A stretch of DNA of 64,000 nt, taken from the NCBI RefSeq assembly GCF_934202705.1, contig NZ_CAKPYE010000002.1:1-64000 (forward strand), given 5' to 3'. The position numbers and the translations under genes were made by a program. This document shows positions 25,933-33,899 of the stretch, piece by piece (within the stretch, counting starts at the first letter, position 1; each line of letters begins with the position of its first letter). The notes beneath the pieces are model-generated. The model saw nothing but the letters and a program-made list of their open reading frames with translations. It was not told where the DNA came from and made no database searches. Source of the DNA: an uncultured Limosilactobacillus sp. GTDB taxonomy: Bacteria > Bacillota > Bacilli > Lactobacillales > Lactobacillaceae.

Positions 25933-27261
25933 CTATCTAACTAGTGCTGGTTTTTTCGGATCATACTGCCAGTGGGGGATTAAATACTGCATCGCTTTGG
26001 CATCATCACGAGCACCCAAGTGTTGGTCAACATACAACTGGTGCGCCGCTTGAACGGCTGACAAGTCAACTTCGACCCCGAGCCCTTCATTATGAGCATC
26101 AACATGAACTTGTCCATCATGAATTTGATATGGCTGCTTAGTCAGCGCCTGCCCATCTTGCCAAATCCAGTGCGTATCAATTGCATTGATATGACCTGGG
26201 GCGGCAGCGGCAGCATTAACTGCCATGGCTAGTGAAATATCAAAGTGATTATTCGAGTGAATTCCCCAATTCAATCCAAAGGCTTGACAAACCTTAGCAA
26301 CTTCAACGGATCCTTGCATCGTCCAAAAGTGTGGATCAGCTAATGGAATGGAAACCGCATTAAGAATTAGCGAACTAGCCATTTGGCGCCAGTCAGTATC
26401 TACCATGTTAGTTGCGGTTGGAATATGCGTTCGTCGCTGAAATTCAGCTAAAATTTCGCGCCCTGAAAAGCCATTTTCTGCACCACATGGGTCTTCAATG
26501 TAATGAAGCAAGCCCTTCATTTCGGTTGCATAATGGACCGCCTCAGCTAATGACCAAGCACCATTCGGATCAATATCGAGTTTGGCCGCGGGAAAGGCCC
26601 GATGCAGAGCCTTCATCACTTGAACTTCCTTCTCCCCAGCTAGTACGCCGCCTTTCAATTTGAAAGTGGTAAACCCGTAACGATCATAAGCAGCTTGAGC
26701 TTCATGTACAATTTGCTCCGGAGTTAGTGCTGGCTCTCGGCGAACCCTTCCCCATTCACCATGTTGGTGATCATCACCAACATATGGTAAATCGGTTTGA
26801 TGACGGTCACCAATAAAGAAAAGGTAACCCAAGACTGGGACATCTTCTCGTTGTTGACCATTACCAAGCAATGCCGCAACTGGTTCATGTAGATACTTAC
26901 CTAGCAAATCCAAGAAAGCAGTCTCCACAGCTGTTTGGGCATGGATAGTCGTTCGTAGATCAAACGTCTGATTTCCGCGACCACCCTGATCTAAATTACC
27001 GTATTGGTGACCAATTTTCTGAAGAACGCGCTTGTAATCACCAATCTTAGTGCCCACCACTAACTGGCGACTAGCTTCAAGCACGCGAGTAATCTTTTCT
27101 CCGCCAGGGACTTCACTTACCCCAATATCACCGTTTGAAGCGTGCATAATCACCACGTTTCGTGTAAAGAATGGTCCATGCGCGCCGCTTAAATTCAGTA
27201 ACATACTATCATAACCGGCAACGGGATAGACTTCCATTGCTTCAATCACTGGTACTGCCAT
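25933..27261 (-). CDS. gudD: Glucarate dehydratase (enolase superfamily)
   Basis: Dehydrates D-glucarate to 5-keto-4-deoxy-D-glucarate with Mg2+. The 442-residue protein aligns over its length with E. coli GudD as I recall it, including the opening YPVAGYDSMLLNLSGAH. Catalytic and metal residues are in place: Lys201 and Lys203 (FKLKGG), Asp231 (DIDPNGAW), Glu256 (IEDPCG), Asp309 and His339 (SNNHFD). No downstream enzyme (GarL-type aldolase or keto-deoxyglucarate dehydratase) is in the window. It lies between GH28 and uidA, so it may act on an acid released from the same glycosides. Confidence 0.9.
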   Translation of the reverse strand: MAVPVIEAMEVYPVAGYDSMLLNLSGAHGPFFTRNVVIMHASNGDIGVSEVPGGEKITRVLEASRQLVVGTKIGDYKRVLQKIGHQYGNLDQGGRGNQTFDLRTTIHAQTAVETAFLDLLGKYLHEPVAALLGNGQQREDVPVLGYLFFIGDRHQTDLPYVGDDHQHGEWGRVRREPALTPEQIVHEAQAAYDRYGFTTFKLKGGVLAGEKEVQVMKALHRAFPAAKLDIDPNGAWSLAEAVHYATEMKGLLHYIEDPCGAENGFSGREILAEFQRRTHIPTATNMVDTDWRQMASSLILNAVSIPLADPHFWTMQGSVEVAKVCQAFGLNWGIHSNNHFDISLAMAVNAAAAAPGHINAIDTHWIWQDGQALTKQPYQIHDGQVHVDAHNEGLGVEVDLSAVQAAHQLYVDQHLGARDDAKAMQYLIPHWQYDPKKPALVR

Positions 27262-27273
27262 TTACTTCATCTC

Positions 27274-28491
27274 CTAATCAAAACGACAGTTATTTATCGA
27301 ATATTGACTAGCCGAAAGATCATTAATTACCTTGAGTGGCCGCATGATTTTGCCGTTATGGTCATCTGGTCGTAAGTCATACTCCACCATTTCACCAAGC
27401 GGCCGTTGTAATGCTAATGTGACTTGTTCAAAACGAATATCCCTAATCACACCAGCTTGGTAACCAGCAAGCAAGATCCCATTTTCTGCTCGACACTTAA
27501 CATTTTTAAAGGTAACATTGCTAATTGTCGATCCGGCTAGTTGAGTCTTCGGCTCACGCGGTAACAGCGTAATGTAAATCGGCTCCCCAGATCCCCACCA
27601 TTCTTTACTGTAATGTTTAGTGGCAATGTCAATATCTTCAAAAATAATGTTACGAGCACTGCCGGGATCACGTAACTGAAAGGCGAGTCCACGATTCGTA
27701 TCCCGAACGACCAGGTGACGAAAAACACAATTACTAAAATTGCCAAAGCTGGAACTACCAAATTTTACCGCTGAGCTTTGCGTGATAATCCGGCAGTTGA
27801 TAACAGTTAAATTCTCAACATCGCCATATTGACTAGTTTCTTCAGTACATTTCGGACAAATGGCATCGTCACCGGTATGAATTTGACAATCATGGATATA
27901 AGTGTTCTTACTCCGGTCGACATCAACACCATCCGTATTTGGCATCCGCACTTCATTTTCAATCGTCACATGATCAATTTCCGTGTTCAAATCGCCAACT
28001 AAATGAACCGTCCAGAACGGCGAATTCTGGATTGTAATTCCTTGAATCAGAACATCACGACAATTTTCAAAATAAATCATCATTGGACGTGGATACTTAT
28101 AAAATTTTAAGTGCACTTCATCTTCCTGGTTCGGCAGAATAAATTGTTGGTAATTACCATCAATCGTTCCCTGCCCAGTAATTGCAATGTTTTCTTGTCC
28201 ATCAGCATAAATCAAACCGCTAATCGGCGTCTCATTTTTCAAGAGTTCAAATGGCCCTGGTCGGTGATGATAATGCTCTTCATTCCCGCTGCCGAGTAAT
28301 TTAGCACCCGCGGCTAAATGCAGATCAACGTTACTCTTTAAAAGTAAGCTATCAATTACATAACATCCTGCAGGAATGACGACTTGGCCACCGCCATGCT
28401 GGCTACATTGATCAATTGCCGCTTGAATTACGCTAGTAGCATTCGTTGTCGTGGAGAGGCCTGGATTATTTTCTAAAACATTAATTTGCAT
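27274..28491 (-). CDS. GH28 polygalacturonase-like glycosidase, intracellular
   Basis: A 405-residue right-handed beta-helix protein of glycoside hydrolase family 28, which cleaves alpha-galacturonosyl bonds in pectic substrates. Catalytic aspartates are in NTDGVDVD (Asp187) and GDD (207-209). The usual GHG motif is replaced by a SAVKFGS segment (240-246), and the carboxylate-binding R-I-K is RGL (267-269), keeping Arg but not Lys, so the specificity may differ from polygalacturonase. The start at 28491 follows AAGGAG by 9 bases; the longer ORF would run into a terminator hairpin. No signal peptide. Confidence 0.78.
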   Translation of the reverse strand: MQINVLENNPGLSTTTNATSVIQAAIDQCSQHGGGQVVIPAGCYVIDSLLLKSNVDLHLAAGAKLLGSGNEEHYHHRPGPFELLKNETPISGLIYADGQENIAITGQGTIDGNYQQFILPNQEDEVHLKFYKYPRPMMIYFENCRDVLIQGITIQNSPFWTVHLVGDLNTEIDHVTIENEVRMPNTDGVDVDRSKNTYIHDCQIHTGDDAICPKCTEETSQYGDVENLTVINCRIITQSSAVKFGSSSFGNFSNCVFRHLVVRDTNRGLAFQLRDPGSARNIIFEDIDIATKHYSKEWWGSGEPIYITLLPREPKTQLAGSTISNVTFKNVKCRAENGILLAGYQAGVIRDIRFEQVTLALQRPLGEMVEYDLRPDDHNGKIMRPLKVINDLSASQYSINNCRFD

Positions 28492-28511
28492 ATCTCCTGA
28501 CTCCTTAGTCC

Positions 28512-28550
28512 AAAAATGGAGAGTAGTAATTGTGCTACCCTCCATTTTTT
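28512..28550 (-). terminator. Intra-operon terminator or attenuator before GH28
   Basis: AAAAATGGAG-GTAG pairs with CTAC-CTCCATTTTT around an 8-nt loop, with T runs on both strands. It lies between the aldose-epimerase gene and GH28, so transcription of GH28-gudD-uidA probably depends on read-through or an unseen promoter. Confidence 0.75.
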
Positions 28551-28558
28551 CATCCACT

Positions 28559-29443
28559 TTACTTCAAAGTAATCGTGTATTCGAATGGTTTCGTTTCGCC
28601 AGCTGCCAATTTTAAGTTGCCTTCTTTATCCATAATGTCAACTTCATGACCGGCAATATCTGGTAGGCCAGCAAATGGTTCAAGGCAGACGAACGGTGCG
28701 TTGGCGCCTTCCTTCGTCCACGTACAGAAGTAACGGAAGTCATCCAGATTCAAGTGGATGGAATGCTTCGTCTGCGGTGAACTTAACGTAACCCCTTCGA
28801 TCCCGTCATTTTCAATAATGATCAGTCCATCTTCATACATATCATGATTCAAGTCGATATGACTACCATTAGCTGCGGCTAACTTAATAATCTTGCCGTC
28901 GCGGTATGGATTCGGCGTCTTCACAATTTCATATTGTTTCAAATCCAGACCCGCTGGTTCAAAGTCTAATTGATAATCATCAAACTTACCTTCGCCATTA
29001 ATTGGAATATTGAAGGCTGGGTGGGAACCAAGGGCAAAACTCATTGTCTTGTCACCTGTATTTTGAACATCAAAGTGGAAGGTTAAACCATTTTCCGTCA
29101 ACGTCCAAGTAATAGTAAGCTTAAAGCTAAATGGGTAATATTGTCGAGTTTGTTCATTGTCCGTTAAGCTCAAAACTAACTTGGTCCCGTCATTAACATC
29201 GACATTGAAGTCTTGATCAGCCGCAAACCCATGTTGAGGCATTTCATATTCTTGACCGTTATAGAAATACTTATCCTTTTCCGAACGGCCAATCGCCGGA
29301 AAGAGGACAGGACAATGCTTAGGCCACACCGGATCATTGTTCCAAATATAGTCAAAATCATCGGTCTTGTTATATAAGTGCGTTAATTGGGCACCATGCT
29401 CATCAACAGCAACTTTAAATTTATCGTTTTCAATTACTTGCAT
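28559..29443 (-). CDS. Aldose 1-epimerase family protein (LacX/YeaD type)
   Basis: A 294-residue galactose-mutarotase-fold protein, expected to interconvert anomers of a free or phosphorylated sugar in the cytosol. WPKHCPVLFPAIGRS (about 39-53), MPQHGFAADQDF (about 68-79) and GSHPAFNIP (about 142) are the conserved blocks with the active-site histidines. It follows uxaC by 45 bases with a weak ribosome-binding site, and is followed by a strong hairpin. In this operon it may act on hexuronates or on sugars freed by GH31. That link is inferred. Confidence 0.82.
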   Translation of the reverse strand: MQVIENDKFKVAVDEHGAQLTHLYNKTDDFDYIWNNDPVWPKHCPVLFPAIGRSEKDKYFYNGQEYEMPQHGFAADQDFNVDVNDGTKLVLSLTDNEQTRQYYPFSFKLTITWTLTENGLTFHFDVQNTGDKTMSFALGSHPAFNIPINGEGKFDDYQLDFEPAGLDLKQYEIVKTPNPYRDGKIIKLAAANGSHIDLNHDMYEDGLIIIENDGIEGVTLSSPQTKHSIHLNLDDFRYFCTWTKEGANAPFVCLEPFAGLPDIAGHEVDIMDKEGNLKLAAGETKPFEYTITLK

Positions 29444-29488
29444 GTTAAAATCCGCTTTCTTTAACTTACTGGGGAGAAACGAAATTAA

Positions 29489-30928
29489 TTACTGAATGTC
29501 GCCGAATTGGAAGTAATCATGAGCATTGTTGTAAGCAATGTCCTTGGCCATTTGTCCCATGAATTCTTCATCCGCAGGAGCTTCACCATTTTCAATTAGA
29601 CCGCCAAGGTAGTTGCACAATACCCGACGGAAGTATTCGTGACGAGAGTATGAAAGGAAGCTTCGTGAGTCGGTCAACATACCAACAAAGTTACCTAACA
29701 GACTGTTTTCCGCCATCATGTGCAGTTGCAAGTCCATTCCACGACGAGTGTCGTTAAACCACCAAGCACAACCCAATTGCAGCTTTTGCTTAGTTGCATC
29801 TGCATCAACGCCGTTACCGTAGAAGTCACCCATTCCGGAGGCTAATTGCATCCAGTCATTTGGATTCAAAGAGTAGAGAATCAGCTTTGGAATGTTGTCT
29901 TCTTCTTGCATGTTTTCCAGCAACTTCATGATTTCTTGGGCAAAGTCAGCTTGCGTCCCCATGGAGTCACCTCCACAGTCAGCGCCAATCTTAGAGAATA
30001 ACTTAGAGTTACCGTTTCGGACAACGTTACCGTGGAACTGCATCGTCCAGTCATACTTCTTGTTCAACCGCATCAATTCTTGGATAAGAGCGGTTAAGTA
30101 AACATCAACTTCATGATCAGTTAAGGCGTCATTGTTAAGACCCTTTTGGAAGACCGCGTTGACTTCACTAGCTGAAGCAGGAACAAAGTGGAACGTGTTA
30201 ATTCCGTGGTCAGACAGCTTACCACCTAATGAGCTGAAGTATTCATACCGTTGGTCAAAGGCCTTTGCTAAGTCAGCAAAATCGCTAATGTTAACCCCGG
30301 CAACATTACCTAATTCTTTGATATAGTCACCATAGCCATTGTCCTTAATATTAAAGGCTTTGTCAGGACGCATTGCTGGTAAGACTTTAAAACCGTTGTC
30401 CTTTTCTTCCTTCTTCAATAGCTTATGGTACTTCAAGTCAGAAGCTGGGTCATCAGTGGTGCAAACAACCTTAACGTTCATCCGTTGCAACAATTGCCGT
30501 GGACGGAATTCAGGTTTAGCTAATTGTTCATTAGCTTTGTCCCAAATGTCCTTGGCATTCTTTTCATTAATCGTATCAGTAATGCCAAAGTAACGGCGAA
30601 GTTCCAACGCAGACCATTCATATAATGGGTTACCAACTGCTTTTTCCATCGTCTTGCAGTATGCCTTAACTTTTTCGAAGTCATCGCCGTCACCAGTAAT
30701 CAAGCTTTCTGGAACCCCATTGGCCCGCATTAAACGCCACTTGTAGTGGTCACCAGCATTCCCTTCGTTAATCCAAACCCGAGCTAAGTTCTTGTAGTTC
30801 TTATTTTCATACATTTCTTGTGGGCTTAAATGACAGTGGTAGTCAATAATCGGCATGTCTTTGCTGTCGTTAAATAGTTTTTTAGCCCAGTCATTTGTTA
30901 ATAAAAAGTTATCATCAATTAATCCCAT
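29489..30928 (-). CDS. uxaC: Uronate isomerase (glucuronate/galacturonate isomerase)
   Basis: Isomerises D-glucuronate to D-fructuronate and D-galacturonate to D-tagaturonate, the first step of hexuronate catabolism. The 479-residue amidohydrolase-fold protein begins MGLIDDNFLLTNDWAKKLF; the metal-binding HCH is at residues 31-33 in IIDYHCHLSP. Later blocks such as CAWWFNDTRRGMDLQL and the LTDSRSFLSYSRHEYFR end match UxaC. The ATG at 30928 lies 8 bases behind GGAGG; an ATG 15 bases upstream overlaps that site. It follows GH31 closely and would use uronates released by UidA, GH28 or GH30. Confidence 0.95.
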   Translation of the reverse strand: MGLIDDNFLLTNDWAKKLFNDSKDMPIIDYHCHLSPQEMYENKNYKNLARVWINEGNAGDHYKWRLMRANGVPESLITGDGDDFEKVKAYCKTMEKAVGNPLYEWSALELRRYFGITDTINEKNAKDIWDKANEQLAKPEFRPRQLLQRMNVKVVCTTDDPASDLKYHKLLKKEEKDNGFKVLPAMRPDKAFNIKDNGYGDYIKELGNVAGVNISDFADLAKAFDQRYEYFSSLGGKLSDHGINTFHFVPASASEVNAVFQKGLNNDALTDHEVDVYLTALIQELMRLNKKYDWTMQFHGNVVRNGNSKLFSKIGADCGGDSMGTQADFAQEIMKLLENMQEEDNIPKLILYSLNPNDWMQLASGMGDFYGNGVDADATKQKLQLGCAWWFNDTRRGMDLQLHMMAENSLLGNFVGMLTDSRSFLSYSRHEYFRRVLCNYLGGLIENGEAPADEEFMGQMAKDIAYNNAHDYFQFGDIQ

Positions 30929-30945
30929 GATTATTGCCTCCATTA

Positions 30946-33453
30946 TTATTGAATCGAAATCAAATCTTTCATCGTAAATTCTAAGTTAACGTGATAATCC
31001 GCATGCTGAGGATTCCGATAATGAACCTTTGCTTGACGAGTTTCACCATCAAACCACCAGCCTTCATCAGCTGCTTCATAATCATCTTTCTTCAAGAACC
31101 GGTGAAGTTGGGTCCCATCAACCGTGACATTAATCGGCGCCATTTGCGGACAGTAGACTGAAAGGTTCATCGTTTTAACCTTTGTTTGGTAATCGCCCTC
31201 ACGATGGAAAGTGATGTTAACACCATCTTGATGAGCCTGTGCCATAATATGCGTCAGCAACCGTTTACCACGCTGGTAGTCCATTGTCTCGCCATCATCT
31301 TCATAGATGGTGAAACTAGCATCCTGTGTTGGTTCAATCAACACGTCTAAATCTGTAATGGCTTGTTTGTGAATATTGGTTAGTCCCAACGCCCGCGGAA
31401 TAACCGCGCCACTCCGCATAAACATTGGGATGGATCCCATATCAACAGGAATTGTAATCGTTTGTCCACCGGCATACCGTTGATTAGTGTGCAAATCAAT
31501 CCAGTAAGCACCTTGTGGAAGGTAAACTGATTTCTCGGTTTGACCCTTTTCAACCACGTTCGCCACTAGCAAAGAGCTACCAAGCATAAATTCGAAACTC
31601 TCTTCACTGACGTTTGGATCATCCTGGAATTCATATACCAGCGGTCGCATAATTGGTGCTCCTGTAGTATGGGCTTCATAAAGCAGTGAATAGAAATAAG
31701 GTACTAATTGGTACCGCAACTGGATTGCCTGAGCAATGTACTTTGTATAATTTGGATACATGTATGGCTCAGTAACCGTATTATCAGTATTAGCGGAATG
31801 GATTGAGAACCGTGGTTGGAAAATTCCATTTTGAACCCACCGGACCAGCAATTCAGGTTCAGGTAGCGGGCCAAAGAATCCACCAATATCACAACCTTGG
31901 TTGGCAACACCAGATAAGCCCATCCCCAGGATCGTTGGAATATTGTACTTCAAGCTATCCCAACTCGTGTTGTTATCGCCGGCCCACGTTTGTGCATACC
32001 GTTGAATGCCAGCAAAGCCAGCTCGGTTAATCACATACGGCCGCGCATTCGCATCATATTCATGAACAGCATTTTGGGCCACCTTTGCCATGATTGTTGA
32101 CATTAAAGGTCGGACATCATCCATTTTATGGTCCTGATGGCCTTCCATATTGATTTGAGCATTGCCATCGACCGTTTCGTATTCATTATTATCATTCCAA
32201 ATCGAAGTAATCCCATATTTTAATAACGACTTGGTTAAGTAATAAGTCCAGGCTTTTCGACCCGCTGGATTAGTAAAGTCAATAAAGTTGGCTGGACCGC
32301 CCCAATATTGATTAACCTGATCCTTTTGTCCATCATGATCTTTGATAAATGCGTCCCGCTTAGAGAAATCTTCATTATCGGGATGTTTCTGCAGGATTCC
32401 GGGCTTAACGTTTGGTGCCAACAACGCACCGCGCTCCTTCAAATCATCAACAAACCCTTGCGGATTAGGGAACCGTCGTTTATTCCAGCGGAAGAAGAAC
32501 CGCTTTTGGGTTTCTTCATCCACCACGTATCCGGACGATAGGAAGAAACCATCGCAAGGAATTTGATTTTGCTGACAAGTATCAACAAAATCCAGAATGG
32601 CTTGATCATCGCCCTCTTCAAGTTCCGAATAAAACATTGTGGAACCCATGTAACCAAGCGACGACATTGGCATCATTGCACTCTTCCCGGTTAAGTCCGT
32701 GTAATGTTCAACGACGTCCTTAATTGTTGGCCCACCGATGAAGAAGGCATCTAATTCACCACCATCAGTTTCAAAATAGCTGTACCGTAACCAGTAATTG
32801 CTGTGTTCACAGTCCATATCAAAAACTGAATCGTTAGAATTGTTGTAGAACATGCCGCTTGCAATCTGATCATCAGTATTGAAATCAATATAGAACGGAA
32901 TCATCTTGTACAACGGATCTGATCGTTTAGCATCCCAGCCAAGCGAGTCAGTATTGTGCATCCGCATCCGCCGTTTATATTTATTTAAAACCCCTGACTT
33001 TTCACCAAAGCCATAGAACTTTTCGTGATCACCCATTTGCGAATAGTGAATTCGTCGACCATTGTCGTCTTCTACATACGGGCGTTTTGGTAAATCCTTA
33101 TGAACTACATGGCCATCTTGATCCACGATTTCTAAGTAGAATGGATCATCATAAATATGAAGAGTGTATTTACCATTCGTCACTGTGTAGTGACCATCAT
33201 CCGCCGTCTGCAAGTCGATTGAAATCGGCTGCACCCGTTGCCGTTCATCCTTCATAAATTCGTCGGTCCGGTCTGGCCAGGCCGTCTTAATCAATGCATA
33301 TGATTCTTCAGGACTAAATTCATCATCAAAAGTTGCGCGAATTCGAATAATATTTTCATCAAGTAAGTAAATCCGAAAGTTCGCACCATTTGTTTCAAGA
33401 TCCAAATAATCGTGATGATTATCTACTGCAAGTAACTTAGTACTATTTTTCAT
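30946..33453 (-). CDS. GH31 alpha-glycosidase
   Basis: An 835-residue family 31 glycosidase, which releases terminal alpha-linked sugars (glucose, xylose or related). The nucleophile is Asp421 in IWNDNNE and the acid/base Asp493 in TWAGDN; the N-terminal beta-sandwich covers about 1-240 and the C-terminal beta domains about 600-835. There is no signal peptide. It is first in the leftward uronate operon, directly behind a consensus promoter with a cre box on the -10. The context suggests an alpha-linked sugar on a uronic-acid-containing glycoside. Specificity between glucosidase and xylosidase cannot be decided by eye. Confidence 0.88.
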   Translation of the reverse strand: MKNSTKLLAVDNHHDYLDLETNGANFRIYLLDENIIRIRATFDDEFSPEESYALIKTAWPDRTDEFMKDERQRVQPISIDLQTADDGHYTVTNGKYTLHIYDDPFYLEIVDQDGHVVHKDLPKRPYVEDDNGRRIHYSQMGDHEKFYGFGEKSGVLNKYKRRMRMHNTDSLGWDAKRSDPLYKMIPFYIDFNTDDQIASGMFYNNSNDSVFDMDCEHSNYWLRYSYFETDGGELDAFFIGGPTIKDVVEHYTDLTGKSAMMPMSSLGYMGSTMFYSELEEGDDQAILDFVDTCQQNQIPCDGFFLSSGYVVDEETQKRFFFRWNKRRFPNPQGFVDDLKERGALLAPNVKPGILQKHPDNEDFSKRDAFIKDHDGQKDQVNQYWGGPANFIDFTNPAGRKAWTYYLTKSLLKYGITSIWNDNNEYETVDGNAQINMEGHQDHKMDDVRPLMSTIMAKVAQNAVHEYDANARPYVINRAGFAGIQRYAQTWAGDNNTSWDSLKYNIPTILGMGLSGVANQGCDIGGFFGPLPEPELLVRWVQNGIFQPRFSIHSANTDNTVTEPYMYPNYTKYIAQAIQLRYQLVPYFYSLLYEAHTTGAPIMRPLVYEFQDDPNVSEESFEFMLGSSLLVANVVEKGQTEKSVYLPQGAYWIDLHTNQRYAGGQTITIPVDMGSIPMFMRSGAVIPRALGLTNIHKQAITDLDVLIEPTQDASFTIYEDDGETMDYQRGKRLLTHIMAQAHQDGVNITFHREGDYQTKVKTMNLSVYCPQMAPINVTVDGTQLHRFLKKDDYEAADEGWWFDGETRQAKVHYRNPQHADYHVNLEFTMKDLISIQ

Positions 33454-33519
33454 TTTTAGCCCCCTAAATAATGAAAGTTAAAGCCCTCCAACCATATGCC
33501 ATGATGGTTCTAAGTAAAA

Positions 33520-33531
33520 CTAATACATCAG
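33520..33531. promoter_or_regulatory. Hexuronate operator copy 3 (CTAATACATCAG)
   Basis: Reverse complement CTGATGTATTAG matches CTGATATATCAG at 10 of 12 positions. It lies in the GH31 leader, downstream of the promoter at 33589-33617. Confidence 0.5.
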
Positions 33532-33588
33532 ATTGAAAGCTGATATAAATTAGTATTTGACACATAGTTTACCGATAGCTTCAGTTGA

Positions 33589-33617
33589 AGAATACGCTTT
33601 CATTTGTTATCTGTCAA
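33589..33617 (-). promoter_or_regulatory. Promoter and overlapping cre box of the GH31-uxaC operon
   Basis: Minus-strand -35 TTGACA (33612-33617), 17-bp spacer and -10 TATTCT (33589-33594). The cre-like TGAAAGCGTATTCT overlaps the spacer and -10 box, so CcpA would directly occlude RNA polymerase. Confidence 0.75.
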
Positions 33618-33728
33618 GCTCCATTACTTTCATATATTTACCCTATAGAATTGATTTCTACTATTCTATGGGGTGATTTTATGAACATAATAATTCGTTA
33701 GATTAAAATTAATTTCTAAAAATAGTAT

Positions 33729-33742
33729 TGAAAGCGCTATCT
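33729..33742 (+). promoter_or_regulatory. cre box upstream of the GPH transporter gene
   Basis: TGAAAGCGCTATCT, a near-consensus catabolite response element with the AAGCGCT core, about 50 bases upstream of operator copy 4. Confidence 0.65.
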
Positions 33743-33793
33743 TTTTGTGTTAGAGTTCAAGGTGTCAAAAGGGATTATAGATTTTCACATAAT

Positions 33794-33805
33794 CTGATAT
33801 GTCAG
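33794..33805. promoter_or_regulatory. Hexuronate operator copy 4 (CTGATATGTCAG)
   Basis: The best palindrome of the set, with 5-bp perfect arms CTGAT...  and  ...TCAG around an AT-rich centre. It sits about 95 bases upstream of the GPH start codon. Confidence 0.6.
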
Positions 33806-33899
33806 TTTTGTGAGTAATATAGTTTTGCAATTATTTTCAAACTTTCTATAAAACCTTGATATTCTATTTCTCTTATTTCTTTTTGGAGGTTTTATTACT

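Larger units (their letters stand above)
33454..33899. promoter_or_regulatory. Divergent control region of the uronate island
   Basis: This 446-base gap holds a consensus leftward promoter, two cre boxes and three operator-type motifs: CTAATACATCAG (33520-33531), the longer-spaced CTGATATAAATTAG (33540-33553) and CTGATATGTCAG (33794-33805). GTGTCAAA elements occur near the operators on both sides, as in the gntK control region. A rightward promoter for the GPH gene must lie around 33755-33795 (candidate -10 CATAAT or TATAGA), but no clean -35 is seen. No gene or RNA is evident. Confidence 0.65.

Noticed and set aside
28492..28557. Longer N-terminus of GH28
   Set aside because: It would include a strong terminator hairpin; the ATG at 28491 has AAGGAG at good distance.
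30132..32657. Several 60-100 codon frames inside uxaC and GH31
   Set aside because: They lie opposite or in other frames of strong genes, lack ribosome-binding sites and show no family pattern.
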